From Puccinellia tenuiflora (taxonomy: Eukaryota; Streptophyta; Magnoliopsida; Poales; Poaceae), in assembly GCA_012064385.1 (NCBI GenBank), contig QRDG01000068.1:1311349-1375348 (forward strand): a DNA stretch of 64,000 nucleotides, in the 5' to 3' direction. Positions 51,625 to 62,249 of this stretch are shown here, piece by piece (position 1 is the first letter of the stretch; every line of letters begins with the position of its first letter). The notes under the pieces are model-generated. The model was given only the letters and a program-made list of their open reading frames with translations. It was not told the DNA's origin and searched no databases. The position numbers were made by a program, and so were the translations under genes.

Positions 51625-52460
51625 TCGATGAGACGCGAGTCCCTATTTCGTGGAACCAAACCTGAGAAGCTTTCCAATGTGAGTTTGCTCGGTCTATATG
51701 GTCAGCTGTCCAAATAGGTTCTACCTTATATCCCCCCCGGAGCGTTGCAAATATTTTTGGCAACTGGCTAAACGGGGTCGATCCTAGGTTTAAATTACTT
51801 ATTAGGGTGGGAGCGATTGCCGTTATTTGGTCGCTTTGGCTGTGTAGAAATGACAAGGTTTTTAATGACAAAATTTCCTCTATTCTGCAGGTTATCTACC
51901 GTTGCACAGCTACTCTCCGATTATGGTCGGTCCTTCAGCGTGTGGAGCACCGGGATTTGTTCTTGGAGGTATCGTCGCGATTGGAGGAGGCAGCCAGGGA
52001 GCTTTTCTCCCGGCATGGATGGTCGCATAGCCTGCGGATCACCTCTTAGTTTGCTTGGGCGGTCTTACAATTTCTCAAGATGATATGTAATCCGCTCTTT
52101 TATTTCTGTTGCTTTGGACATGTTGGACGGTTTTTGGCTGTGTGCATCTCCGTTATGCAGAGACCGGGTGTAATGCTTAATACTCTTTAAGTAATAAAAT
52201 CCCTTTATCAAAAAAAAAAACCTGAGAAGCTTGATCTTTCGTGGAAAAAATTGGACCACTCAATTGAACCTAGTTGGTTTTGGAAAGTGACAAGCCTCAA
52301 GCACCTCAATCTTCGGGGCAGCAAATTACTCGGCAAATTTCCTGATGCACTAACAAACATGAATCTCTCAAAAAAAAATATGACATCCCTTCAAGTCCTT
52401 GTTTTAGATATGCTACAAAAGCTGAACAAATTTTGGCAGATAGATTTTGTACAATACTAA
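51625..52460 (+). pseudogene. LRR-protein gene fragment interrupted by a LINE
   Basis: After the LINE, the frame reads EKLDLSWKKLDHSIE-like sequence, PSWFWKVTSLKHLNLRG, SKLLGKFPDALTNM and TSLQVLVLD, which are consecutive leucine-rich repeats of the type in plant receptor-like proteins and kinases (LxxLxLxxN-style). The left side, AAACCTGAGAAGC (NLRS), is the target copy of the LINE. Only about two repeats remain, without signal peptide, membrane segment or kinase. Confidence 0.55.
51673..52220 (+). mobile_element. 5'-truncated LINE (L1 type)
   Basis: About 545 bp ending TTTATC and a poly(A). The duplication AAACCTGAGAAGCTT (51658-51672 and 52218-52232) brackets it. The frame 51745-52049 encodes the C-terminal end of the LINE protein: IFGNWLNGVDPRFKLLIRVG, VIWSLWLCRNDKVFND and RELFSRHGW, a region found after reverse transcriptase in plant L1 elements. 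It is too short to move by itself. Confidence 0.85.
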
Positions 52461-52860
52461 CAGCAAATGTAACTGCGTGAGAAAATGAAGCCTGTCGATG
52501 ACTGGCAGATCATATATTCAGTCCTTGATCAGATAAAGGTAGGAAGCTTTAGCAAAAATTTAAAAGACTAATCTAACCACTATTTTAGTACGACCAATTA
52601 AGAACCAACCTTGACAAAAGGAGAGCCAAAATTAACACGAGAAGCCCATGTGCTACATAATATAATGTAGATTACCTGGGTATCCATTACTCGCCTAAGG
52701 ATGCAGACATCAGATAAAATTTGTACAATACTAACAGTAAATGTAATTTACTGGGCCATGAAGCCTGTAGATGACTGCACAGATCATATATTCATTCCTT
52801 GATCAGATAAAGGTATGCAGATTTTGCAAAATTGAAAAGGTTGATCTAACCACTTCAGCA
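52442..52860 (+). repeat. Local direct duplication, about 120-140 bp
   Basis: 52442-52585 and 52716-52860 share TTTGTACAATACTAACAG(C/T)AAATGTAA, ATGAAGCCTGT(C/A)GATGACTG and CAGATCATATATTCA..CCTTGATCAGATAAAGGTA. The spacer is unrelated. No gene is visible. The stretch lies between the LRR fragment and the MATH-BTB pseudogene. Confidence 0.8.
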
Positions 52861-52930
52861 TTTGATGAGCTGATGGTAGAACTGACGTAGCCATTTAAAT
52901 TCATCTAACATAACAGTGAGCTGCTCAACA

Positions 52931-53920
52931 CTATGATTTGCGGAGAATTCTCATCCTCAACAACAGATCGACCAAGACCGAGGGGCAACTTCTTTTGAGA
53001 TCCAGAAACCCTTGTGTAGACGCCACATCATCCATTGGTCGACGAGTTGATAAATTCAAGGCAAACATCCTTAAGCATGTCGCAATTGTGCTGATCAGCT
53101 AAAGCCAATGTAGTTGCCACGGTTTGCACATCAATCTTCTCGGAAAGAATGCTTTGACACACCACCTTCAGCCTGTCCATGGCGTATCGATCTGCGGCCG
53201 CAAGCAAGTGTCGATCATCTCCGTGTGGTCATCTCCCTCCAGCTCATCCATGGCAGGCAATGAATCGGTGTAGATGAAGTGGAGCAGAGCCCTGAAGATG
53301 TCAGGCTGCATGTCTTTGATCTGTATGAGCTCCGCCGCCGTCTCGCTCATCGGCCCGTAGAGCTCTGCTTTGAACACGGGCGACCGCATGGCGAGCACGA
53401 TCTTGTGTGCTGCGAAGGTCTCTCCACCGACAGCGAACGTGACATCCGCCACCTCCAAGATGCGCCGTGCTATCGGGCGGAGGCACCTCGATGTTGGGGG
53501 ACGGTTTGGTTTCCGTCACCCGTGCGTTGTTCATGACAGTGACGACGCACTCGATCGCCATCTGATCATCCCGTAAGTAGGCCGAAGCTTCCATCTCGCG
53601 CCGTGATTTAAACGACCCTTCTTGCGGAGCGAACCTGGTCATGTCATCTGGGTTGAACATCCTCGGACCCGTCTCAGGACACAGGATGCGCGCACCTTGG
53701 CGTCCTTGCTCAGAAGCTCGAGGTAAACGGAGATGCAGTGCGAGCTGCATTGGCTGAACCCATCGGGATAGAAGCGGGTGGCCCAGTCATGGCCGCCGAT
53801 GGAGAAGGCGCCGGACCTGATGAACTTGCCTACGCCGATTCCCTTGTGCTGGCTGTACCCGAAGATCCTGAACTGCGTCTTCACCGGGATGCACGTCGAT
53901 ATCGTCCTTGTGGCAGGCAT
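52931..53920 (-). pseudogene. MATH-BTB pseudogene
   Basis: Starts at ATG 53920 (MPATRTISTCIPVKT) with the MATH text FRIFGYSQHKGIGVGKFIRSG and GGHDWATRFYPDGF. A deletion with frameshift near 53690-53700 removes the middle of MATH, then ETGPRMFNPDDMTRFAPQ is read. A second shift and small deletion near 53455 joins to BTB (VADVTFAVGGETFAAHK, FIYTDSLPAMDEL). A missing base near 53208 and another lesion near 53040 break the BACK-like end, which finishes SCPSVLVDLLLRM. At least four lesions make it non-functional. Its nearest relatives by wording are the intact copies at 55646 and 60879. Confidence 0.88.
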
Positions 53921-54184
53921 CAGGTGAGTTGTTCCGCCGGAAGATGGGGGAGGCGATCGAATCTCCAAGATGACCGGACCGGCGGAGACACAGACTCCAA
54001 GAAGAGAGGGCGATCGAGGAGACCTAAAGCCAGGAGAGCTCTTCCTTTTCTGGACCGCGCCCAAAGATCGAATTAACGTGCCACCGTGACTCAACCCAAC
54101 ATCTTTCCGTGTCCACTATGCCCAGCCCAAAAGCTACATTGGCTTTTTCTGTAGAAAAAATTGCATGGCCCATGCTATTTTCCT

Positions 54185-55315
54185 TTGATAAAAGCTTTCT
54201 AGCTCCACTAAAAAAACAAAACTTTCTAGCTCTTAAAATCAGGTTTCTTGATTATTAGATTTGCAGCTTTCACATTGAATTTGATGCTTGCTAGTTTTTA
54301 ATGTCAGATGGATTCTTTGATGGCAACTAACAAACCGATGTCATGTCTATCCCAAAATAAATTGTTCATATATGTTAGTAGATCCATTTGGGAAGAACCA
54401 GGCTTGGAAAAATATATTGGCACCTCATCCTATGCTGGCTCTGAGCAGCTAGTCTACTTGTTATTGCTATGTGTGAACGATGCTCAACATTGATCCTGAA
54501 TGTCTTGCTCCTTGTGCACACCTATTTTTCAAATTATTATTTGCACCCAATATATATTCAAACATTAATATAGAGAGCACGCATTATTTTTGCCATGCAA
54601 TGAAACATCATTGGATAGAAACGTCTTGGTAGCTTGGAGTATAGCACCATAGTTGTCGACACCTCCGATGTTATCACAATACTAAGTGTTAAATATGTTT
54701 CCTTCAAAATTGTGGATTAGTCTTCAAGTACCTCATATAGCATTTTGATGAATGATGTGAATTTTCTGTTTGTTCATGAATTATAGTTGGTTATTCGAGA
54801 AAAAGCTTATAAATTATTGATATGGTATATTAGTGCTTTGACAGTGTTAATTGCATTACCTTCAGAACTAAAAGATAACTCGAAGTTTAAGACCTGGCAT
54901 GTAATGGAGGCTCTTATTCGATGAAATTGTGATATTTGTTGATTTTATATGATTCATGTCTTCGTTTTCAATGGAATTATAGCTACCATATTATTTGCAA
55001 GCAATGGGTGATTTTTATTTGTAGGATTGTTATTTGGGAGAACTACTCGGTTAGGATCACGACTTCGGTTGTTTTTAAGAATAGGTGATTTTTTAAAAAA
55101 TTCCGTGCTTGATAACCTTTGAACTTTAAGTCTCGGTTAAACTGGTTTTATTGCCCTAAACAGATTAGTGAATGACAAGTTATGTCTATTTGTTCCATTC
55201 TGTCTCTGAAATAACTTTAGAGCTAATCAGTTGTAATATAACACTACCCTGCTAAGATGAACCGAGTATCCCTCCAATTGTGTCAACCAAGTTGTTCAGC
55301 CTCATTGACCATATA
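54185..55315 (+). repeat. Duplicated 3' flank of a MATH-BTB gene without its gene
   Basis: Homologous to 27575-28785, which follows MATH-BTB gene 1, but here the adjacent gene (53920-52931) is on the opposite strand and points away. So only the downstream flank of a plus-strand copy remains. 53921-54184 is the upstream region of the pseudogene; 55316-55645 is A/T-rich with nothing recognised except possible 3' flank of the next gene. Confidence 0.8.
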
Positions 55316-55645
55316 ACCACAGGCAGAAAGTTAATATACTCCATCCATAAATAAATAAATACACCAGCAAATTATTAATGTAATATTTTTCACAAAACAT
55401 AATATTTATCTTTATCAACATGGCCACACCGTCTTTCTCCCGGTCACCCGTGGCCAACAGTGAGGTGACGAACTGAATTGTTAGCACTGCCCCAACATGG
55501 CACCAATTACACCCAACGACTGAATTGTTAACATAACTGAAAGGCTATAATAAATATTAATGTGTAGGATAAACAACCACACTATATACCTATCACTAAG
55601 CATTTAGATTTGTCTAACACCGAGCTGATCATCCATATGTTCGAG

Positions 55646-56776
55646 TTAGGGCGACAAAGTTGGATTCAGCTTAGCATAGCTAGCTGTACTAGTTAAACAA
55701 AAAGACCTACTTATTTTCTCCAATACATCTACAAAGATAGAAGGGCACGTAGTTTTAAGTTCCTTGTAACCGTGAGTTTCCACTACAGAATCCATCGCCT
55801 TTGATCTGGTGATATATTCAAGGCAAGCATCGCTAAGCTTGCTGCAGTTGCTCTGGTTAGCTAAAGCCAATGTTGTCGTGACGGTCTCCACATTCAGGTT
55901 CCTGCAGAGGATGCTCTGACAAACCAGCTTGAGCCTCTCCATCGCATATCTATCAGCAGCCACAAGTAAATGTCGGGTCATCTCAGTAGTATCACCGTCT
56001 CCCTCCAGATCCATAGTAGCAGGCAGAGAATCAGTATAAATGAAATAGAGCAGGGCCCTGAAGACAGCAGGGTGCATATCCTCGATGGTTATGCGCTGCG
56101 TCGTGCTTGCCTCCCTCATCGACCCGTAGAGCTCCGCTTTGAAAACAGGCGAACGCATCGCTAGAACGAACCTATGTGCCTCAACAGTCTCTCCTCCAAC
56201 ATCGAAACTGATATCATATAATCCATCCCCCTCCTCCAGCAGCTTTCCGAGATGCTTACTGATGTCGGATGGCGGCACATCGATTTTAATAGGGAACATC
56301 GATCTGGTCTCCACCTTTGGCTCTTCCATAACAGTGACGACGCATTCGATCGTGAGTCGATCGTCCCGAAGATACACGGATTTCTCAAGCTCGCGTCGGT
56401 TCTTGAATCTATTAGTCTGTGGAGCAAAACGAGTTTGGTCGCACTGAGTGAACATCCTTGGCCCTGTCTTGTGCACCGAAGACGACAATCCGGTGACCTG
56501 GTTGACGAGCCTCAGGTCGCAGGACCCGCGCACCATGGATCCGTTGCTCGAGAGCTCGAGAAGAACTGAGATGAAATCGTTCTCGACCTTGTCCGTGCTG
56601 AACCCATCCGGGTAGAAGCGGATGCGCCAGTCGTGGCCGGCGACCGAAAAAGTACCGGAGCTGATGAAGTTCTCGTTGCCTATACCCCTGTGCTGGCTAT
56701 AACCAAAGATATCAAATACGTGCGTGACTTGCGCCGTGTCCGGGGTGCACGTCGAAAACGATTTAGATGGCTCCAT
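55646..56776 (-). CDS. MATH-BTB protein 2 (376 residues)
   Basis: Single exon. MATH domain at about residues 16-160 (HVFDIFGYSQHRGIGNENFISS, GHDWRIRFYPDGF, LRDDRLTIECVVTV), BTB at about 190-300 (YDISFDVGGETVEAHRFVLA, RSPVFKAELYGSM, FIYTDSLPATMDLEG), then a BACK-like end with LKTTCPSIFVDVLEKISRS and a C-terminal extension of about 20 residues (FCLTSTASYAKLNPTLSP) not seen in the other copies. The extension may come from loss of the normal stop. Predicted CUL3 substrate adaptor, cytosol or nucleus. All core motifs are intact. The start ATG at 56776 begins MEPSKSFSTCTPDTAQ, matching the N-terminus pattern of the copy at 60879. Confidence 0.92.
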   Translation of the reverse strand: MEPSKSFSTCTPDTAQVTHVFDIFGYSQHRGIGNENFISSGTFSVAGHDWRIRFYPDGFSTDKVENDFISVLLELSSNGSMVRGSCDLRLVNQVTGLSSSVHKTGPRMFTQCDQTRFAPQTNRFKNRRELEKSVYLRDDRLTIECVVTVMEEPKVETRSMFPIKIDVPPSDISKHLGKLLEEGDGLYDISFDVGGETVEAHRFVLAMRSPVFKAELYGSMREASTTQRITIEDMHPAVFRALLYFIYTDSLPATMDLEGDGDTTEMTRHLLVAADRYAMERLKLVCQSILCRNLNVETVTTTLALANQSNCSKLSDACLEYITRSKAMDSVVETHGYKELKTTCPSIFVDVLEKISRSFCLTSTASYAKLNPTLSP

Positions 56777-57084
56777 GGCTTGACTACGAGGAAGCTAAGC
56801 TTGCAGGACGGAGGAGAAAGAACCAACACGATCGATCGACGGCGACTCTGCCCTAGGGTTGTAATCTTTTCTTTTGTGGAGCTGGCCGGACGGAGGGCAC
56901 GAGATTTTTATGACCTTTTTGGGCCGCTTCATTGCTTCAGAGTTTTTACCGGATTCCTCTTCACGGCCGGTTCGGACTCTCACAGGTTTGCTGATTGGTT
57001 CGCTTCTTCGCGCAAGCCCTATTTGCTTTCCGAGTCTTCCAAGATCGGCTGAACTTATTGGGGGTATTAACACAATTTTTTTTA
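56777..57084 (-). promoter_or_regulatory. Upstream region of MATH-BTB gene 2
   Basis: About 310 bases between the start codon and the Helitron, mostly GC-moderate with no certain TATA box. The Helitron has inserted at its far end, so the original promoter further upstream has been displaced by 1.6 kb. Confidence 0.35.
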
Positions 57085-58693
57085 CTAGCAAATATGCCCG
57101 TACGTTGCAACGGATAAAATAAAATATATTGTTGCCCCATTTAAATTATAACATATGCATTTTTAATATATTAGGGCGCGACAAACGAAAGCGAGCAGAG
57201 TTACAACTTACGACCTACGCGAGGCTTGTAGATTGAGTTGGGCCCACCTCACGACCTACGCGAGGCTTGTAGGTTGAGTTGTGCTCGGCCCATATACACG
57301 TGTGTGAGAATTAGACCAATGGACCAAAATTAGCGAAGGAAAACTCAATCTACTGAACCTGATGTCTACAAAAAAAAAACCTTTACATGTTATGTGTCTG
57401 CTACATTTTACGGGAGCTCAAGGTGACAGCCACCGAGTTACAACTGGGACAGTTTGTACACAAAGGGAGGTCGTCCAACGGCAACACGCATAGCCTGGTG
57501 AGGGGCTCAGTTAATCGAGAATTAGACTGGCATGTATTGTTCCAAACCTCACCTGAAGGTGTTTGTATGCAGTATTACACAGTTTGAATAAAGCGGTGTG
57601 AGTTCTAAAAAAAAGAGTGATGCGTCTGCGCCTAGCACTACTCAGAGAAAAATTCATCACCCAAAGTTCTGCACAAAGGATTATCATTGCCAAGCTGTTT
57701 GTTCTAGCCGGAGATGCATGATCATTGATAACATTATTTGTTCCTCGACGCAGCAACCTCATGCTGCTGCCTCATAGCAAAGTGGCTGAGATGAGCTAGC
57801 TTCCACTGATACAGCAGAGGGCAACTTAGCTCGTGTACGTACTTACTCCTCTGAAGACTCCTCCAGCTTTTGCCCCGTCCTCTTCTCATTAACACACCAA
57901 AGCTAAAATATCGATGAAAGAAAGTTTCTCTACTTCTCGACTCTGGACATTGACGGGTGAAGCGATGCAGACCATGGAGTACACGCAATGTATGTCCTCG
58001 TCTACGTCCGCTGCTAGGCCCGGCAGAGAGCACGGGGTGCATGGCCGGCCTCCTCCGCCAGTCCGCCTCCTCTTCCCGAACCACTGCCACAGCCAACCGA
58101 AAGCGCCTCGCCGCCTAGAACACCACTGAAGGAAGCCTCTCCACCGCGGCCTTCTCCATCGCCCATGAAGAAGCCGGCAACAGTGCCGTCACGAAAGCAG
58201 GCCCCACGGAAGCCGAAGCCGCAGCCTCCGACGTCTGTCCGGTGGCGGCGTTCATGCGAAGCGCCTCAGAGTCCCACTATTGCATCTGAGTACCGTCGGG
58301 TTAGCTGTGACCTGCAACAGCCTCAGGCCACCGCCGCCAGCCATTATCGAGCACCTCATGGTCCTGGGTTTAGGGCAGGCACTGGCTAGTTTTCGCCCTG
58401 GTCGATAACTCGATATCGACTCCTCGGCCTCAAGTATCTCCTCGGTCTCAGGTGTATATGTAGGGAATCGGTGCCGTGTGCGACGTGGAGTAGTTCTCGA
58501 TGGTGCTGTACATGATCCTATGCGGTTGACATACGAAGCATACACGCGCAGGAATTCGACCCGGAGACGTTGACGTACGAAACGGAGGAAACCATGACGG
58601 ACGGAACGAACACGTACGAACGAAACGAAACTAAGGAAACTATGACGGACGAACCAAAGAAGTCTTAATGCCTTTATTATGTATAGATATAGA
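57085..58693 (-). mobile_element. Non-autonomous Helitron, 1.6 kb
   Basis: On the minus strand it begins TCTATATCTATACATAATAAAG at 58693 after an A, and ends ...CCGTTGCAACGTACGGGCATATTTGCTAG at 57085 before a T. The end has a short CCGT...ACGG hairpin about ten bases before CTAG. The A/T insertion site, TC start and CTAG end are Helitron hallmarks. Inside, no Rep-helicase is visible. GC-rich gene-like text at 57730-58390 may be captured exon pieces (frames with Pro/Arg-rich content, none recognised). Confidence 0.7.
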
Positions 58694-59624
58694 TTCTTGA
58701 TTGACGGCAGATTTGGACACAGGTTGTCTTCATCTTTTCAGATTTATGGGGTTGTTTGGATTGGTTCGGTGTGTTTCTATGTACAATTCGTCAAACTGGC
58801 TACACGATGAAAGACAAGTTTATCTGCAACAACCTAAAATTGTTAGCCACAAGATGTAAGAGTAAATATTCACACCAGTTCCAAGATTAGCCAGACACCT
58901 TAATACGATTTTTATTTGATTTAAATTTTTCGTTTTTAGAACGACTTTCTCGGCCTCAAGCCACGTTGTACCCGCGTCGCTCCCCACCTAGGGTGACATG
59001 GGGGCTCCCCAAACCCTAGCGCCTCCGGCCCCCTCCCCCTCCTCTCCCGCGCCACTGCCGGAGGGCGGCAGACTTCGACGACCGTTGACGCATGGTTGGA
59101 CTTTGCCCGGGTGTGCGGCCGTGGGCTCAAGTGAGTGTGGAGGGCTGGAGGCAGATCTTGGCCGTCCTCCTACGGGGCGGTGGGAAGCTGGGTTGCGAGA
59201 TTGGGGAGGTGTCGTTGCTGGTGAAATACGGGCGTCTTCAGTCATGGTGGACGATGATAGTGTCTACACACCGCTACCATCCCACAGACGAGCGATACAA
59301 AATTCACGACCCCTTCTTCCCCACGGATAGGAGGCCCCAAATACATTTCCCCAAATCCGCATCTCAATCACGGGTCGAAGGCACCTATTTCGAGCGCTGC
59401 GAGGCCTCGCGCGAAGCTCCGCGACCGATCCATGGCGTACGGCTCCGGCCAAAAAGGGGGCGGAAGGGAACAGCCACCCGCGACCTCCCAAAGTGGTGGG
59501 AAAGAAGAGTCAGACGGCGGGTGGCCTATTCGCCGACGCAGCATGGTCAGGACGGCTCTAATCGACAGGGGGATTCGGTGGCGGAGGCGGAGGCGGATTG
59601 AAGGTCATGACCTGAACGGTCAGT
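58694..59624. other. Intergenic region with unrecognised frames
   Basis: 58694-58935 is A/T-rich. 58940-59620 is GC-rich on both strands; an ORF from 59432 (MAYGSGQKGGGREQPP...) is basic and low in complexity and runs into the duplicated repeat, so I treat it as doubtful. It resembles a promoter and leader whose gene is lost. Confidence 0.3.
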
Positions 59625-60517
59625 TGGGGTCTCCTTTCAGGACCACACCAATTCTTTTTGGTTCTCCCGATTATTCTAGATCTGCGTGGGCCCTTGGTCC
59701 TTTTTCGCTAAAAATCTAAGATCGGCGGTTATTTTTAGGGCTGGGGCATTTTAGAGGATCCGCAAGAGATGATCTTAGTCTGAAGTCTTGAAATTAAAAT
59801 AAAATGACTATTGGAAATACTTGGTGCAAATGTCGAGAATAACTTTGTAAAAACAAAGGCCAGTCTAAAAGCATGCGTACTTCAAGGATTCATGTATTAT
59901 AACTCAACTACAAGTAGTATTTCTCAAAATTTTCTTGGGTGTACTATTAGACATCTGTTTTGTTACGGAAAACAGTATTGATAGAAACTAGGAGATTATT
60001 CGAAATTATAGTCAAAGCATACAAGGCTTCAAAAATTATGAGTCATTCCAGAAATCTAAGGCTTCTTTGTCTTCTCCAACACGTCTACTACGAAAATTTC
60101 AGAGGAATGGGGAACTAAAAATCAGACTGCAAAAAATCAGAAATGAGACAACTGGGGTCTCCTTTGGGGGCCACAGTAAAAAAAAATCGGTTTTGCGGAT
60201 TAGGCTAGAACTGAGCGGGTCCTTTTTCGCTAAAAACCTAAAACTGACGGTTATTTATAGGGCCAGGGCATTTTAGAGGATCTGTTAGAGATGCTCTTAG
60301 TCCGAAGTCGGAAAATTAAAATAAAATGGCTATTGCAAATACTTTGTGCAAATATCGAGAATAACTTTGTAAAAACAAAGGCCGGTCTAAAAGCATACAA
60401 GTAGTATCTCAAGATTTCCTTGGATGTACTATTAGAGACATCTGTTTTATTTACTAAAAATATTATTAATTAAAACTAGGAGATTATTCAAAATTGTAGC
60501 CAAAGCATACAAGGCTT
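59625..60517 (+). repeat. Tandem duplication of about 390 bp
   Basis: 59625-60035 and 60150-60517 share, in order, GGGGTCTCCTTT, GGTCCTTTTTCGCTAAAAA, GGGCATTTTAGAGGATC, GAGAATAACTTTGTAAAAACAAAGGCC and ACTAGGAGATTATTC. The first part looks like the end of a grass DNA element (GGGCATTTTAGAGGATC..AGAGATG.TCTTAG). Many base differences show it is old. A MATH-BTB relic lies between the copies. Confidence 0.8.
60059..60091 (-). pseudogene. MATH-BTB 3'-end relic
   Basis: The minus strand reads VVDVLEKTKKP, the same as the C-terminus VVDVLEKTKKF of the gene at 60879-61952. Nothing more of the gene is left; sequence on the 5' side is the second copy of the tandem duplication. It marks the end of a lost fifth copy. 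Confidence 0.6.
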
Positions 60518-60878
60518 GAATTGTTTTGCATAAGAATGTAGCTCATGTGTGTCAGCAAAAGGTGCACACACAAAAGAAGCTTTCTGTGTAGGTCTAATAT
60601 TAAATGTTTTGTAGAAGAAACATAAAGCTTGCAGTGAGGAGGGTGTGAGTCGTATGCTCAACCAATCAACGTATTAAAACAGTAAAATTGTTAAAAAAAA
60701 AACAATGTCTGAAAGGGTACCTCAACTACTAGTACTGTATTAATCTTGAACTAGGTAGAGAATGATCTTAAACTTAAACCGACTTGCTCATCAATATATT
60801 CAAGCTACTTAGGATGAACTTCTCTAACAAAACCTGGTAAAAAAACTAACCACCGATATATTCAGCATAATAAGCTGT
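60518..60878. other. 3' flank of MATH-BTB gene 3
   Basis: A/T-rich sequence without open frames, probably the 3' untranslated region and terminator of the minus-strand gene. No distinct signal can be fixed. Confidence 0.4.
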
Positions 60879-61952
60879 TCATGTTTTACGAAACTTCTTT
60901 GTCTTCTCCAACACATCTACTACGACAGACGGGCAGTCCCTTTTGAGGTTCTTGTAACCTTGGGTTGCCACCACGTCATCCATCGCATTTGAACAGCTGA
61001 TAAATTGAACGCAAGCGTCCTTCAGCCTGTCACAGTTATGTTGGTCAGCGATCGCCAATGTAGTTGCCACGGTCTGAACATTCAGGTTCTTGCAAAGGAT
61101 GCTTTGGCAAACTAGCTTGAGCCTGTCCATGGCATATCTATCTGCAGCCACAAGGAAATGCCGGATCATTTCACTCTTATCATCCCCCTCACGATCATCC
61201 ATGACAGGCAGTGAATCAGTATAGATGAAGTGCAGCAGGGCCTTGAAAACAGCAGGTTGCATGTCTGTGATGGTCACGAACTGTGCCCTGGCCTCCCTCA
61301 TCGGTCCATAGAATTCTGCTCTGAATACAGGCGATCGCATGGCTAGCACAATCTTATGAGCCTCGAAAGTATCTCCTCGAACAGTGAAAGTGACATCCGT
61401 TCCCTCTTTCCCGTGCAACAGCTTGCCAAGATGTTCAGATAAGTCCGACGGGGGCACCTCGATCTCAGGGAGCGATTTGGTTTCAGACACATGCGGTCCT
61501 TTGAAGACGGTGACAGTGCATTGGATTGTCAGGCGATCGTTCCGAAGGTAAGCCGACTTCTCAAACAAACTCCGGTTTGCATACATTGTAATGGCAGCCC
61601 TAGTTGCATTGGCTGTATCGAATTCCACCGTCTGTTTGCGCACTGAGGACGGTAAGCCGGTGGTCTGGTCGACCAGCCGAAAGTCGAAGGAAGCACGCAC
61701 CTTGGCGGCGACACTCACACCCCTCCTATGGAGCTGGAGAAATATTAAGATGCAATCTGGGTCCTTCTGAATCCCGTCGGGGAAGAGGAGGATGGACCAG
61801 TCATGACCTCCGACGGAGAAAGTGCCCGACCTGATGCTTTTGCCGACGCCGATGCCCCTGTGCTGGCTGTACTCGAAGATGTCGAACACGTGGGTGCCCT
61901 GCGCCGTCTCCGGGGTGCACGTCGACACCGTCTTCGTCTTTGAGGTCAGCAT
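60879..61952 (-). CDS. MATH-BTB protein 3 (357 residues)
   Basis: Single exon from ATG 61952 (MLTSKTKTVSTCTPETAQG). MATH at about residues 18-155 (HVFDIFEYSQHRGIGVGKSIRS, GHDWSILLFPDG, LRNDRLTIQCTVTV), BTB at about 188-295 (TDVTFTVRGDTFEAHKIVLA, RSPVFRAEFYGPM, FIYTDSLPVMDD) and BACK-like helices ending KRDCPSVVVDVLEKTKKFRKT. Arg replaces the usual Gly in the VGGE motif of BTB (VRGD), otherwise all key segments are conserved. Expected role: CUL3 ligase substrate adaptor. A MITE lies 63 bases upstream of the start codon, inside the likely promoter. Confidence 0.93.
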   Translation of the reverse strand: MLTSKTKTVSTCTPETAQGTHVFDIFEYSQHRGIGVGKSIRSGTFSVGGHDWSILLFPDGIQKDPDCILIFLQLHRRGVSVAAKVRASFDFRLVDQTTGLPSSVRKQTVEFDTANATRAAITMYANRSLFEKSAYLRNDRLTIQCTVTVFKGPHVSETKSLPEIEVPPSDLSEHLGKLLHGKEGTDVTFTVRGDTFEAHKIVLAMRSPVFRAEFYGPMREARAQFVTITDMQPAVFKALLHFIYTDSLPVMDDREGDDKSEMIRHFLVAADRYAMDRLKLVCQSILCKNLNVQTVATTLAIADQHNCDRLKDACVQFISCSNAMDDVVATQGYKNLKRDCPSVVVDVLEKTKKFRKT

Positions 61953-62014
61953 CTGAACCCTAATATGCGTACCGACGGGGAGGAAGAAAATCGTATAAAT
62001 TTACGGTTTTGCTA

Positions 62015-62249
62015 TTGCTCACTCGAGTAAGAATTAAGTTATAGCTCACTCAACTCTAACCCCGTCAGATTTGCATCGTGATTTGTACGGTATGTCATTT
62101 ATGCAACTCAAATTTCCTTCAGTTACACATGGATTGTGCATAGTTGCAACTAAGATTTTTCGGTTGCACATGGTATACACATGAGTTACATATACAACTG
62201 GATGACATCATCTGAGTGAGAATTAAGTTAATTCTCACTCGAGTGAGCC
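62015..62249. mobile_element. MITE, about 235 bp, in the promoter of MATH-BTB gene 3
   Basis: Inverted ends GCTCACTCGAGTAAGAATTAAG (left) and, in reverse complement, GCTCACTCGAGTGAGAATTAAC (right). A candidate 3-bp duplication CTA (62012-62014 and 62250-62252) would suit Tourist/PIF-type MITEs, but a three-base match is weak evidence. No coding sequence. Confidence 0.6.
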
